Assembly (NCBI GenBank): GCA_022071945.1
Contig: JAJVIN010000024.1
Location: 62,001-126,000, forward strand
Direction of reading: 5' to 3'
Source of the DNA: Thermoanaerobaculia bacterium
GTDB taxonomy: Bacteria; Acidobacteriota; Thermoanaerobaculia; UBA5066
DNA: 64,000 nucleotides
Part shown: in pieces, positions 18,015 through 29,919 of the stretch
Numbering within the stretch: position 1 is the first letter of the stretch
Layout of the letters: each line of letters begins with the position of its first letter
Position numbers and translations under genes: made by a program
The notes under the pieces: generated by a model
Seen by the model: only the letters and a program-made list of their open reading frames with translations
Told to the model about the DNA's origin: nothing
Database searches by the model: none

Positions 18015-21000
18015 ATGACGGCTCCCCTCCCCGCCCTCAGGTCCGGGGCGTTCAAGGCGCGCAGGATCAGGGAGTCGATCTTCAAGATCTCGAAGGCGGT
18101 CTCGATGGCCGAGAGCCTCGACGACCTCTGCCGTGAGATCCACGGGATCGTGGCGGGACTGATGCCGGCCGAGAACTTCTACATCGCGCTTCTGGACCGG
18201 GAGAAAAACCAGCTCCGCTTTCCTTACTTCATCGACTCGGAGGACGATGTTCCCGAAACCGCGACGCCGGGCCGGGGACTGACGGAATACGTCCTGCGCA
18301 CGGGGACCCCGCTCCTGGCCACACCAGAGGTTTTCGACCGGCTGGTCGAGGAGGGCGAGGTCGAGATCCTCGGACCCGACTCACTGGACTGGCTCGGCGT
18401 TCCCCTCAAGGCCCGCGGCGAGACCTACGGAACACTCGTCGTCCAGAGCTACACGACGGATGTCCGGTACTCGGAGGACGACCGGGACCTCCTCGTCTTC
18501 GTGGCGGATCAGGTCGGACACGTCGTCGAGCGGATGCGGGCGGACGAGGCGATCCGCAAGGCCCAGGCCGAACTGAAGAGGCTGACCGACCACATGATCG
18601 ACGCGATCAGCCAGACGGACATGAGCGGGGTCTTCCAGTTCGCCAGTCCCTCGCACCGCGACCGCATGGGCTGGACGCCCGAGGAACTCCATGGCCGCCC
18701 CTTCTTCGAATTCGTTCATCCCGACGACCGGGAGGCCCTGACTCTGAGGCTCGCCGAGACGGCGGAGAAGGGTGGCACGCTCCCGCTCGTTTACCGCTTC
18801 GCGCATAAGAACGAGGGCCACCTGTGGGTGGAGACCGTTGCCAATCTCCTCAGGGACGGCGAGGAGCAGCCGCAGGGCTGGGTCCTGGTGACGCGCGACG
18901 TGACCGAGCGCAAGGAGGCCGAGCTCGTCCTCTCGCTCGTGCACGAGGTCGACCGGAAGATCCTGGGGCGCGAGCCCTTCGATTCCATCCTGGACTTCGT
19001 TTGCACCGAGATCGTCGCCCGGCTCGGATTCCGGCTCGCATGGGTCGGCTTCAAGCAACCGGACGGGAACGTCCAGCCTGGGGCCTCGGCCGGGCCGGCG
19101 AGCGGATACCTCGACGGGTTCGAGGTTCGCTGGGATGGAGGACCCCTGGCACAGGGTCCGACAGGCAAGTCGATCCAGACCGGGAAGGTCCAGGCGGTGA
19201 ATTCCCAGGACGACGAGAGCTGGGAGCCCTGGCGAGCTCGCGCGAAGGAATGCGGCCTGAAATCGTCTGCCTCGTTCCCCCTCGTGTCTCTGGGCGTGGT
19301 CCGCGGCGCCCTGGCGATCTACTCGGAGAGGGAGGGAACCTTCGACACCCGGATGCTGAACCTCCTGCGGCGGTTCGCGGATCAGCTCGCCTTTTCCCTG
19401 ATGGAGGCCGAGCATCTCGAGCTGATCGAGCTACAGACGGCCGCCCTGGAGGCGGCGGCGAACGCCGTCGTCATCACGAATCGGGACGGCAAGGTGGAGT
19501 GGGTGAACCCGGCGTTCACTCAGCTGACGGGCTACGAGCTCTCGGAGATCCTGGGCGAGACGCCCCGTGTCTTGAAGTCCGGCATACAGAGCGACCACTA
19601 CTACCAGCGCCTGTGGGAGACGATCTCGGAGGGACAGGTCTGGCGCGGAGAGCTCTACAACCGCCGCAAGGACGGCTCGATCTACGTGGAGGAGCAGACG
19701 ATCACGCCCGTGCGCGGCGCCGACGGTCAGATCCGGCACTTCGTCGCGATCAAGCAAGACGTGACGACCCGCAGGAAGGACGAAGAGAGGATCCGCTACC
19801 TGGCTCTGCACGACCCGCTCACCGAGCTGCCGAACCGCAGGGCCCTGGAAGAGCGCCTCGAGCGAATGATCTCGGAGTGCTCGCGCGGGTCGCGGTCCGG
19901 GATCCTGATGCTGATCGATCTCGACAACTTCAAGATCATCAACGACACGCTCGGGCACCCGGCCGGAGACAGGATTCTGGTCGAGTTCACCCGGCTCCTC
20001 AGAAGCGTCCTGCGGCCCGGCGACCAGCTCGGCCGGCTGGGAGGCGACGAGTTCGTCGTGTTGCTCGAGGGCTCGGGACCCGAGGCGGGACGCGCGACCG
20101 GAGAGCGCCTCAGGCAGGCCGTCGACGCTCACCGATTCCGGGTCGAGGGCCGCATCTATGACCTCACGATCAGCGTGGGAATGGTTCCGATCGACGGCAG
20201 GATGGACTCGTCCTCGATCCTGTCGCTCGCGGACTCGGCTCTCTATATCTCCAAGGACCGCGGCCGCAATCAGGTCACCTTCCTCGAGGCTACGGTCTCC
20301 ACGGTCTCATCGCTCGCCCTGGCCGGCGAGTGGGCCGGCAGGATCAAGTCCGCGATCAAGGAGAACCGGCTCGTCTTGATGTTCCAGCCGATCCTCAGAC
20401 TTGCGGATAGCCGGGTGCTGCACTACGAGGCCCTCCTGAGAATGCGGGAGGAGGAAGGAGGCGGCCTGATCGGGCCCGGATCCTTCCTCGGCGCGGGCGA
20501 ACGCTTCGGCCTGATGCCTCAGATCGACCGGTGGGTCGTCCGGGAAGTCCTGTCGATCCTGAAGTCGCGGCCCGCGCTCGAAATCTTCGTCAACGTCTCG
20601 GGGGCGAGCCTCGGCCAGGAACCGCTCCTGACCGAAATCGAGGCTCTCGTCAGGGAGAGTGGTGTCAAGCCCGGGCAGCTCGCCTTCGAGATCACCGAGA
20701 CCGCTGCGGTGGCCGACGTCGTGGCCGTCAGGCAGTGGATGCGGCGGTTGAAGGAGCTCGGCTGCCGTTTCGCCCTCGACGATTTCGGGATGGGGTTCTC
20801 CTCGTTCTCGTACCTGCAGTCGCTGCCGGCCGACTACGTCAAGATCGACGGAGCCTTCATCCGGGACCTTTCGAGCAATCCGGCCAACCGCGCCCTGGTG
20901 AAGGCCATCGACACGGTGGCGGAGACGATGGGGAAAGAGACGATCGCCGAATCCGTGGAGGATGCCCGTATCATTCCCGTCCTCAGGGAGCTGGGAGTGG

Positions 21001-21062
21001 AGTTCGGCCAGGGATTCGCCCTCGGGATGCCCGCGCTGGGCATTCCCCAGTCGAGCGAGTGA
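18015..21062 (+). CDS. GAF-PAS-GAF-PAS-GGDEF-EAL cyclic-di-GMP signalling protein
   Basis: This 1,015-aa soluble sensor has GAF (about 20-165), PAS (about 190-305), GAF (about 310-460), PAS (about 475-590), GGDEF (about 595-760) and EAL (about 770-1010) domains. The cyclase motif is intact (RLGGDEFVVLLEG). The phosphodiesterase domain keeps YEALLRM, NVSG, EITET, ALDDFGMGFSSFSYL and IDGAFI, so both activities are possible; no RxxD inhibitory site is obvious just before GGDEF. Receiver and HPt genes follow at 3 nt and then a 4-nt overlap, implying phosphorelay input. Confidence 0.93.
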   Translation: MTAPLPALRSGAFKARRIRESIFKISKAVSMAESLDDLCREIHGIVAGLMPAENFYIALLDREKNQLRFPYFIDSEDDVPETATPGRGLTEYVLRTGTPLLATPEVFDRLVEEGEVEILGPDSLDWLGVPLKARGETYGTLVVQSYTTDVRYSEDDRDLLVFVADQVGHVVERMRADEAIRKAQAELKRLTDHMIDAISQTDMSGVFQFASPSHRDRMGWTPEELHGRPFFEFVHPDDREALTLRLAETAEKGGTLPLVYRFAHKNEGHLWVETVANLLRDGEEQPQGWVLVTRDVTERKEAELVLSLVHEVDRKILGREPFDSILDFVCTEIVARLGFRLAWVGFKQPDGNVQPGASAGPASGYLDGFEVRWDGGPLAQGPTGKSIQTGKVQAVNSQDDESWEPWRARAKECGLKSSASFPLVSLGVVRGALAIYSEREGTFDTRMLNLLRRFADQLAFSLMEAEHLELIELQTAALEAAANAVVITNRDGKVEWVNPAFTQLTGYELSEILGETPRVLKSGIQSDHYYQRLWETISEGQVWRGELYNRRKDGSIYVEEQTITPVRGADGQIRHFVAIKQDVTTRRKDEERIRYLALHDPLTELPNRRALEERLERMISECSRGSRSGILMLIDLDNFKIINDTLGHPAGDRILVEFTRLLRSVLRPGDQLGRLGGDEFVVLLEGSGPEAGRATGERLRQAVDAHRFRVEGRIYDLTISVGMVPIDGRMDSSSILSLADSALYISKDRGRNQVTFLEATVSTVSSLALAGEWAGRIKSAIKENRLVLMFQPILRLADSRVLHYEALLRMREEEGGGLIGPGSFLGAGERFGLMPQIDRWVVREVLSILKSRPALEIFVNVSGASLGQEPLLTEIEALVRESGVKPGQLAFEITETAAVADVVAVRQWMRRLKELGCRFALDDFGMGFSSFSYLQSLPADYVKIDGAFIRDLSSNPANRALVKAIDTVAETMGKETIAESVEDARIIPVLRELGVEFGQGFALGMPALGIPQSSE

Positions 21063-21065
21063 AGA

Positions 21066-21494
21066 ATGGCACCAACCGAAACGAGCACGGAACCGAGAGT
21101 TCTGAACCGGGTGCTGATCATCGACGATGACAGCGGCGTCCGGACCGTCCTGCGCTACTTTCTCGAGCGGGATCTCGGCGTCGAGGTGGAGGACGCTTCG
21201 TCGGGAGCCGCGGGCCTGTCCCGGGCACGGGAATGGCAGCCAGAACTCGTTCTCCTCGACCTCCTGATGCCCCAGATGGACGGACTCCAGACCCTCGAAG
21301 CGCTGAGGCTCGATCCGGGGACGCGGCACATTCCGGTCGTCATCATGAGTGCCTCCGCTCCGGAGGAGTGGATTCCGAAACTGAGGAGTCTCTGGATTCT
21401 GGGCATCCTCGCCAAACCCTTCTCGCCCGAGACCGTCGGCCGCGACATCCTGGAGTTTTTCGACCGCGCGTCCTCGTGGAGGGAAGTCCAGTGA
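21066..21494 (+). CDS. Single-domain response regulator (receiver)
   Basis: The 142-aa receiver domain has acidic pocket residues in LIIDDDSG, phospho-acceptor Asp65 in VLLDLLMPQMDG, Ser in VVIMSASAP and Lys in GILAKPFSPE. It has no output domain. It begins 3 nt after the GGDEF-EAL gene and its stop overlaps the HPt start as GTGA, so the three genes are one unit. It likely shuttles phosphate to or from the HPt protein, or controls the GGDEF-EAL enzyme by contact. Confidence 0.92.
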   Translation: MAPTETSTEPRVLNRVLIIDDDSGVRTVLRYFLERDLGVEVEDASSGAAGLSRAREWQPELVLLDLLMPQMDGLQTLEALRLDPGTRHIPVVIMSASAPEEWIPKLRSLWILGILAKPFSPETVGRDILEFFDRASSWREVQ

Positions 21495-21832
21495 TCGATG
21501 CCGCGTGGGAGGAGCTGACCCGCGTCTACCGCTCGCAGGCGGTGGAGGCGCTCTCGGAAGGACTGGCGGCTCTACGAGAGAGGGAACTCGCCACGAAGGA
21601 CCTCCAGGAGTTCCGCACGATGGTCCACCGTCTCAGAGGCACGGGCGCCAGCTTCGGCTTCCCCTGGCTGACCGAGGCGTGCGCGGAGATGGACCAGCGA
21701 GCAGCCGCCCTCCTGTCGGAGAAGCGGCTTCCAGATGCCTCGATGGTGGAAGGCTGGACGAGGACTTTGGAAACGCTTGTTTCTCGTCTTCACGAAGCCA
21801 GACTCCAGGACCCGGAGGCCGGGCCGTCCTAG
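21491..21832 (+). CDS. HPt-domain phosphotransfer protein
   Basis: This 113-aa all-helical protein has the HPt signature FRTMVHRLRGTGASFGF, phospho-His at residue 46. The start is GTG at 21491, overlapping the receiver stop. The C-terminus overlaps the convergent lpxA stop by 4 nt. HPt proteins relay phosphate between receivers; candidate donors here are hybrid kinases elsewhere, such as the one at 11980-14298, which has its own HPt. A stand-alone HPt plus a receiver next to a c-di-GMP enzyme suggests a multistep relay feeding second-messenger output. Confidence 0.85.
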   Translation: MIDAAWEELTRVYRSQAVEALSEGLAALRERELATKDLQEFRTMVHRLRGTGASFGFPWLTEACAEMDQRAAALLSEKRLPDASMVEGWTRTLETLVSRLHEARLQDPEAGPS

Positions 21833-22608
21833 GAGCCGTGAATCCCGTGCTGAGCCGACTTGATGAACTCCAAGAGTTCCAGAACGTCTGGCGAGTTTTC
21901 GCTGAGGGCCGCGAGGGCCGCGAGCATCGCCGCGTGGTCGTGGCGATGGCGGTAGAGGGCCCGGTAGGCCTTTTGCAGGGCATCGACGCGCTCCGCGCTG
22001 AACCCTTTTCTCGCTAGCCCGACGGAGTTGACCTTCCAGGCCTTCGTGGGACGGTCGGCCGACGTCCAGAGGAACGGGAGGATGTCCTTGTTGGCCGGGG
22101 TGAACGCCCCGACAAAGGCGTAGGCGCCCACGCGCGAGAACTGTCTCACGCCCGCGAAGGCGCCGAGGATGGCGTCGTCACCGACATCGCAGTGCCCCGC
22201 CAGAGAGGCGCCGTTTGCAAAGACCGTCCGGCTCCCAACCTTGCAGTCGTGAGCCACGTGCGTGTAGGCCATGAACAGGTTGTCGTCCCCGATCACGGTC
22301 TTGCCGCGGCCCGTGACCGTTCCCCTGTGGACCGTGCAGAACTCGCGAAAGATGTTGCGAGACCCGACGATCAGTTCCGTCTTCTCGCCGCGATACTTGA
22401 GATCCTGGGGATCGCCTCCGAGAACCGTGTGGGCACAGATGACGTTCTTCTCGCCGAACTCGGCGGGACCGGTGATGACGGCGTGAGACCCGACGGTCGA
22501 GCCGGCGCCGATCACGACGCCGGCTCCGATCACGGCGAAGGGTTCGACGGCGACATCGGGAGCCAGACGGGCGGTCTCGTCGACGATGGCTGTCTTGTGG
22601 ATGTTCAC
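21829..22608 (-). CDS. lpxA: Acyl-[ACP]--UDP-N-acetylglucosamine O-acyltransferase
   Basis: This 259-aa left-handed beta-helix protein has hexapeptide repeats over the first two thirds and a helical C-terminus (from about 190). It starts NIHKTAIVDETARLAPDVAV and carries the catalytic His region YTHVAHDCKVG and GHCDVGDDAILG. LpxA performs the first step of lipid A synthesis, acylating UDP-GlcNAc in the cytosol. The GTG start at 22608 follows GAGGAG and lies 2 nt after fabZ. It is the last gene of the envelope block; lpxB is not adjacent. Confidence 0.96.
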   Translation of the reverse strand: MNIHKTAIVDETARLAPDVAVEPFAVIGAGVVIGAGSTVGSHAVITGPAEFGEKNVICAHTVLGGDPQDLKYRGEKTELIVGSRNIFREFCTVHRGTVTGRGKTVIGDDNLFMAYTHVAHDCKVGSRTVFANGASLAGHCDVGDDAILGAFAGVRQFSRVGAYAFVGAFTPANKDILPFLWTSADRPTKAWKVNSVGLARKGFSAERVDALQKAYRALYRHRHDHAAMLAALAALSENSPDVLELLEFIKSAQHGIHGS

Positions 22609-22610
22609 GC

Positions 22611-23102
22611 TCAGCTCTCCTCTTCGTCACGCGGGATCAGGGCGCTCATCATCTCCGCCTCGGTGCAGAGCTGATTGTCCACGCGCGCTTCTCCTCTCAC
22701 CTTGACGATGGTCTGCTTCATGCCGAGGACTTCGACTGTGAAGATCAGCTGGTCACCCGGAACGACCGGGCGGCGGAACCTCACCTTGTCGATTCCGGTC
22801 AGGTAAACGAGCATCTTCTTTGGGTCCGGGACCATCGACAGCATCATGCAGCCGCCGACCTGCGCCATGGCCTCGAGGATCAGGACGCCGGGCATGACGG
22901 GATTGCCCGGAAAGTGGCCGACGAAAAACTCCTCGTTGACCGTCACGTTCTTCAAACCGACGACCCGCTTGCCCGGTTCCATCTCCAGGATCCGGTCCAC
23001 GAGGAGGAGCGGATAGCGATGGGGAAGAATCCTGAGGATGTCGTGGATGTTGAGGGTCTTCTTGCCCGGTGCCGGCGGGGTTTCGGGAGTGTCATTCGCC
23101 AC
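22611..23102 (-). CDS. fabZ: 3-hydroxyacyl-[ACP] dehydratase
   Basis: The 163-aa hot-dog protein has the FabZ signature HRYPLLLVDRILE and active site GHFPGNPVMPGVLILEAMAQ with catalytic His and Glu. It dehydrates 3-hydroxyacyl-ACP in fatty acid elongation, competing with LpxA and LpxD for the same substrate pool, which explains its place between them. The GTG start at 23102 has GGAGG 6 nt upstream and overlaps lpxD by 11 nt. The first 15 residues (Pro-rich) are not conserved. Confidence 0.96.
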   Translation of the reverse strand: MANDTPETPPAPGKKTLNIHDILRILPHRYPLLLVDRILEMEPGKRVVGLKNVTVNEEFFVGHFPGNPVMPGVLILEAMAQVGGCMMLSMVPDPKKMLVYLTGIDKVRFRRPVVPGDQLIFTVEVLGMKQTIVKVRGEARVDNQLCTEAEMMSALIPRDEEES

Positions 23103-24144
23103 GGGGTTCCTCCAGCCTGGAGACTCTCTTCGCCAGGTCCCTCACGAGCCGCGCCGTTTCCGGCAGACGGCGGGTTTCGGCGATCACTCTCATCGTTTCC
23201 CTGAAGGGCATCATCGGGGTTCCGAAGACCTCCTGTCCGTCGGGAACGTCCGTGTTCACCCCGGTCTGGGCTCCGACCTTGGCGCCGTTGCCGATGCGGA
23301 GGTGTCCGGCCGCTCCCACCTGACCGGCGAGGATGACGCCATCGCCGGTGGCCGTGGATCCGGCCAGGCCCACCTGACCGCAGACGAAATTGCTGCGGCC
23401 GAGCTCGCAGTTGTGGCCGATCATGACGAGGTCGTCGATCTTCGTGTTGTCGCCGATGCGCGTGACCTCGAGCGAGGCGCGGTCGACACACGAGTTCGCG
23501 CCGATCTCGACGTCTGAGCCGAGCTCGACCCGGCCGATCTGCGGGATCTTCCGGATTCCGGTCTTGCCGGTCGCGTACCCGAAGCCATCCGCGCCGAGCA
23601 CGGCCCCAGAGTGGATCTCGCTGCCGGGCCCCACCACGACCTCGTCATAGAGGACCACGTGGGGATGCAGCCACACTCCATCCCCGAGGCGGACGGAGTC
23701 TCCGAGGACGCAGTGCGCCTCGATGAGACAGCCGCCCCCGACGACGGTGTGCTCGCCGAGCACGGCGTACGGGCCGATCTCCGCCGTGACGTCGACCTGG
23801 GCGGTCGGCGGCACGACGGCCGTCTCGTGGATGCCCGGCCGGGGACGCCGCCGCGGCCGGAAGAGGTGAAGAAGCGGAATCAGCGCGAGTGAAGGGTCGG
23901 GCACCTCGATGACGGGCCGGTTCCAGGAGCCTTCACCGGCCCGGACGATGAGGAGGCCCGCGTTCGACTCCTGTGCCTTTCGAGCCGCCTTGCGGTCCGC
24001 GACGAAAGAGAGGTCCGAGGGCCCCGCCTTCTCGAGGGAACGGATGCCCAGGATCTCGAGTTCACCCCCGCCGTGAAGCTCTCCTCCGCACGCGGAGGCG
24101 AGCTCTGCCGCGGTGAACCCGCGACGGGCTCCGTCCGATCTCAT
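23092..24144 (-). CDS. lpxD: UDP-3-O-(3-hydroxyacyl)glucosamine N-acyltransferase
   Basis: The 350-aa protein has an N-terminal uridine-binding domain (about 10-100, with the LEKAGPSDLSFVAD region) and a hexapeptide beta-helix (about 105-310). It carries the catalytic His in VMIGHNCELG and the ADGFGYA motif. LpxD performs the third step of lipid A synthesis. The C-terminus is a short helix (ETARLVRDLAKRVSRLEE) as in trimeric homologues. It follows skp by 16 nt and overlaps fabZ. Confidence 0.96.
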   Translation of the reverse strand: MRSDGARRGFTAAELASACGGELHGGGELEILGIRSLEKAGPSDLSFVADRKAARKAQESNAGLLIVRAGEGSWNRPVIEVPDPSLALIPLLHLFRPRRRPRPGIHETAVVPPTAQVDVTAEIGPYAVLGEHTVVGGGCLIEAHCVLGDSVRLGDGVWLHPHVVLYDEVVVGPGSEIHSGAVLGADGFGYATGKTGIRKIPQIGRVELGSDVEIGANSCVDRASLEVTRIGDNTKIDDLVMIGHNCELGRSNFVCGQVGLAGSTATGDGVILAGQVGAAGHLRIGNGAKVGAQTGVNTDVPDGQEVFGTPMMPFRETMRVIAETRRLPETARLVRDLAKRVSRLEEPRGE

Positions 24145-24160
24145 GCGAGACCCTGTGTCC

Positions 24161-24769
24161 TCACTTCTTGGGGGCGGCGGGCTTGGCGGGAGCGGCGGCC
24201 GCCGGCTTGGCGGGGCCAGCCGTGCCGGCCGGCTTGGCCGAGGCCGGGGAGGCGATCTTGGAGTTGAAGGCCTTGACGACCTCGTCGGTGAGGTCGGAAG
24301 CCTCGTCGGCGAAGAGGAGCCCGCTCTGGAACTTGTTGAAGACCAGGTTGTAGCCTTTCTCCTTGGCGACCGCGTCGATCACGGGCATGACCTGCTTCTC
24401 GAACTCGGAGAGCTCTTTTCTCTGCAGCTCCTCGAGCTCCCTCTGGGCGTCATCCTGGAAGCGCTTCAGCTCGACGGCCTTGTTCTGATAGTCCTTCTGG
24501 AGCTTCTCGAGAGCCTCGGCCGAGAGGGTCTTGTTCTGCTCCTGGATCTTCGTCTCGAGGTCGCGAAGGTCCTTTTGACGCTTGGTGACTTCGTCCTGCT
24601 TGCCGCTGGCGACACGCTGGATCTTCGCGAGGCTCTCCTTGCCGACCGCCGAGTCGGCGACGACGCGCTGGACATCGATGACGCCGATCTTTGCCTGTGC
24701 CAGGGCGGGGCCCGCGGCCACGAGTGCGGAAAGCGCGAGGAGAGCGGAGAGGGACACCGGTTTCTTCAT
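24161..24769 (-). CDS. skp: Skp/OmpH periplasmic chaperone
   Basis: This 202-aa secreted protein has a clear signal peptide (cleavage after AGPALA, about residue 24), then AKIGVIDVQRVVADS as in OmpH/Skp. A long coiled coil (about 45-130) forms the chaperone tentacles, and a second part (MPVIDAVAKEKGYNLVFNK) completes the body. The C-terminal 30 residues are Ala/Pro/Lys-rich and disordered. Skp escorts unfolded outer membrane proteins to the BAM machine encoded just upstream. Confidence 0.93.
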   Translation of the reverse strand: MKKPVSLSALLALSALVAAGPALAQAKIGVIDVQRVVADSAVGKESLAKIQRVASGKQDEVTKRQKDLRDLETKIQEQNKTLSAEALEKLQKDYQNKAVELKRFQDDAQRELEELQRKELSEFEKQVMPVIDAVAKEKGYNLVFNKFQSGLLFADEASDLTDEVVKAFNSKIASPASAKPAGTAGPAKPAAAAPAKPAAPKK

Positions 24770-24803
24770 GAACGTGACTCCTTGAGTTTGCGGGTGGGAA
24801 TCC

Positions 24804-24836
24804 CCCCGGCGGCTGTCCGGGGCGCCGCAGAGTTTA
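24804..24836 (-). promoter_or_regulatory. Candidate internal promoter and leader hairpin before skp
   Basis: In the 140-bp gap between bamA and skp, TAAACT on the minus strand (complement of 24831-24836) matches five of six -10 positions; a -35 is unconvincing. Just downstream CCCCGG-N7-CCGGGG (24804-24822) can fold into a 6-bp hairpin in the leader. It could allow separate transcription of skp-lpxD-fabZ-lpxA. Weak evidence. Confidence 0.3.
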
Positions 24837-24909
24837 GCCGAAAGTCGATGGGCTGCTGATCGAGAAGATTTGCCTTCCTCGCGGACGGTTGCGTACGAAA
24901 CCCCCGCCT

Positions 24910-27462
24910 TCAGAAGGTCGTCCCGATCGAGAACTGGAAATCCGTACGGCTCTCTTCCCCGTTGACGAGGACGTTGCCGTTGTAGTCACGGATCACCTTG
25001 GGGTCGAGCTTGATGCCGTAGATGAACCGGATCGGAGCCTGGAAGATCGGGAGGAAGATCCTGAGCTCAAAGCCGGTCGCCGCCCGCAGATCGAGGGGTT
25101 CGACCGACTGCGATTCGTGCCACGTGTTGCCCGCGTCGAAAAACCACGCCAGCTTGACGGGGCCGCCCAGCGCGTAGACGAGCTCGGCGTTGAAGACGCC
25201 GAACTTGTCTCCGCCCAGAAGTGCGCCCTGCTCGCTGAAGAAGGCCCGGTCTTGCTCGTCGAGCGGGAAGATCGAACCGTAGTCGAATCCTCGAACTGAG
25301 CGGTCCCCGCCGATCCGGTAGCGCTCGTAGATCGGGATCTCCTTGCCGCCGTAGGGAGCGATGTACCCCATCTCGAGATTGACGCCGAGGTGCGTCTTCT
25401 TGCCGACCCGGAAGTACTGCGTGGCGTTCGCCTGGGGCTTGAAGTAGTTGAAGTCGCCCCCGAGCGGACCTCCCGCGATCGTGACGGAGGCCCCGATCCT
25501 GCGGCCCCGGGTGGGCTCGAACGGGTCGTTCCGGCTGTCATACCGGTAGCCCGGGGTGACCGCCGAAGTCTTGCCGACGAAGTCCGCATAGGCCGGAGGC
25601 GGAAAGCCTCCGCCTGGCGGGACGGGGGGCGGGATGATCTGGTACCGGCTCTTGGCATCGGTGAACCCGTAAAAGAACGAGAGCCCGTCGAAGATCCCGA
25701 GCCCGATCCCGAGCGAGGCATTGAGTCCCCGGGTGCGCTGGTTGACGTCGAGATACTCGATCGTCCGGTTGTAGATCTGGCCGCCAACCGACATCCGCTT
25801 GTCGAGGAACCACGGCTCCGTGAACGACAGATCGAAGTAGTTCCCCGCCCCTCCGCGCTGGAACTGGACCGCGATGGTGTCCCCCCGGCCCAGGAAGTTG
25901 CGGGTGGCGAACGAGAACTGCCCGAAGAGCCCCTCGACGCCTGAGTAACCGGCCCCGAACTGGACCTCGTTACGGTTCGTGTCCTGCCCCTTCACGGTGA
26001 CGTCCACGGTCTTGGAGTCCGAGTTCACCTTGAACTCGGGGTCTTCCTCGATCTTGAAGTACCCGAGCTGGGTGATCTTGAAGATCGCCTTGCGGAACGC
26101 CTCCATGTCCAGGATGTCACCCTCGTGGATGATCATCTCCCGGCGCAGGACCTTGTCTCGAGTGGTCTTGTTCCCCGAGAACTCGACACGGCCCAGCTTG
26201 TACTGGTCGCCCTCCGTCACCTTGACGACGACGTCCACGACGCGGTCGGCTTTCTCGGTGAACTCCGGATTCATGAAGATGTAGATGTAGCCGCGCTCCC
26301 GGTACGCCGTCTCGATGGCCTTCATGCCCTCGGTCAGAACGCCCCGGCTCAAGGGCTTTCCTGGACGGGCCGCGAAGACCCGCTGCAGGTTCTCCGGGCT
26401 GAACACCGTCGTCCCCTCGACCGCCAGGCTGCCGAAGTAGTACTGCTCCCCCTCGACGACCGGGATCGTCATCCTCACCCGCCGCTTCTGCTTCTCGGGC
26501 TTCTTTTCCTTCGGATTGACGACGAACGTCTCGAGAACGGGATCCTTGATGACGACATCCTTGTAGCCGGCATCCTGGTACACCTTCTTGACGAGATCGA
26601 TGTCCTCCTCGTAGTTCGCCTGATTGTAGACGTCCTTCGAGGACCAGAAGATGTACCACTCGCGTTCCTTGGTCTTCTTCATCGCCCGCCGCAGGCGGCC
26701 GGACGAGAAGACCGTGTTTCCCGTAAACGAGATGGACTCGATCTTGATCTTGTCGCCCTCGTCGATCTGGAACACGACCTTGCGCTCGAAATCGTTGACG
26801 TTCTCAACGTTGACGTCGACCGCCGCGGACCGGAACCCCTCGGCCTTGTAAGCCTCGAGGAGCACCGTCTTGGCCTTCGAGATGTCGCGAAGCGAGATCG
26901 GTCCTCCCGTCTTGATCTCGACCTTCCCTTCCTTCAGCTTGTCCTTCAGCTGGGAAGTCGTGAGCTTCTTGTTGCCGCGAAACTCCAGATCTGCCACCTT
27001 GGGCCGCTCCACGATCGTGGCGATGAGCCGGATTCCACCCGGAACGGACTCCTTCTCGAGCACGATGTCGTCGAAGAGCCCCGAGTCCCACAGCTTCAAA
27101 AAGGAGCGCGGCAGGGAGTCCCTGTCGAGGAGGTCGCCGGGCTTGACGCCCAGGTAGAACCCGATCGTCTCGGCGGTCACGGTCCGGCCGCCCTTCACGA
27201 CGATCTCGACGAGCTTCTGTCCCGATTCCGCTGCCGTGTCAGGCGCGAGCTGGACCCTGGGGAGCGCGGAGGAGAACGGCGACTTCTCCGGCTCTCCCGC
27301 CACCTTCGGACCAGTCTGGGGAGACTGCGAAGGGGCTCCCGCCGGGGCGGTCTGGGGAGCCGCGGTGGAAGAACCCGCCAGCACCAGACCGACGCTGGCA
27401 GCCACGAGTTTCTGACGCAGATATAGAGGGCCACGCCTCCGTGCGTGGCCTCGTCGAGCCAT
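24910..27462 (-). CDS. bamA: Outer membrane protein assembly factor BamA
   Basis: This 850-aa Omp85 protein has a signal sequence with a long basic N-region (ARRGHARRRGPLYLRQK), a Pro/Gln-rich linker, five POTRA domains (about 85-420) and a 16-strand barrel (about 430-850). The barrel contains the Omp85 motif YRIGGDRSVRGFDYG, a variant of VRGF/Y, and ends with Phe as outer membrane proteins do (FSIGTTF). BamA inserts beta-barrel proteins. The ATG at 27462 has GAAGG 8 nt upstream; an upstream TTG (27477) is less likely. The clpC stop lies 19 nt before. Confidence 0.95.
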   Translation of the reverse strand: MARRGHARRRGPLYLRQKLVAASVGLVLAGSSTAAPQTAPAGAPSQSPQTGPKVAGEPEKSPFSSALPRVQLAPDTAAESGQKLVEIVVKGGRTVTAETIGFYLGVKPGDLLDRDSLPRSFLKLWDSGLFDDIVLEKESVPGGIRLIATIVERPKVADLEFRGNKKLTTSQLKDKLKEGKVEIKTGGPISLRDISKAKTVLLEAYKAEGFRSAAVDVNVENVNDFERKVVFQIDEGDKIKIESISFTGNTVFSSGRLRRAMKKTKEREWYIFWSSKDVYNQANYEEDIDLVKKVYQDAGYKDVVIKDPVLETFVVNPKEKKPEKQKRRVRMTIPVVEGEQYYFGSLAVEGTTVFSPENLQRVFAARPGKPLSRGVLTEGMKAIETAYRERGYIYIFMNPEFTEKADRVVDVVVKVTEGDQYKLGRVEFSGNKTTRDKVLRREMIIHEGDILDMEAFRKAIFKITQLGYFKIEEDPEFKVNSDSKTVDVTVKGQDTNRNEVQFGAGYSGVEGLFGQFSFATRNFLGRGDTIAVQFQRGGAGNYFDLSFTEPWFLDKRMSVGGQIYNRTIEYLDVNQRTRGLNASLGIGLGIFDGLSFFYGFTDAKSRYQIIPPPVPPGGGFPPPAYADFVGKTSAVTPGYRYDSRNDPFEPTRGRRIGASVTIAGGPLGGDFNYFKPQANATQYFRVGKKTHLGVNLEMGYIAPYGGKEIPIYERYRIGGDRSVRGFDYGSIFPLDEQDRAFFSEQGALLGGDKFGVFNAELVYALGGPVKLAWFFDAGNTWHESQSVEPLDLRAATGFELRIFLPIFQAPIRFIYGIKLDPKVIRDYNGNVLVNGEESRTDFQFSIGTTF

Positions 27463-27481
27463 TCTGGACGCCTTCAAATCG

Positions 27482-29917
<2,436 letters not shown>

Positions 29918-29919
29918 GG

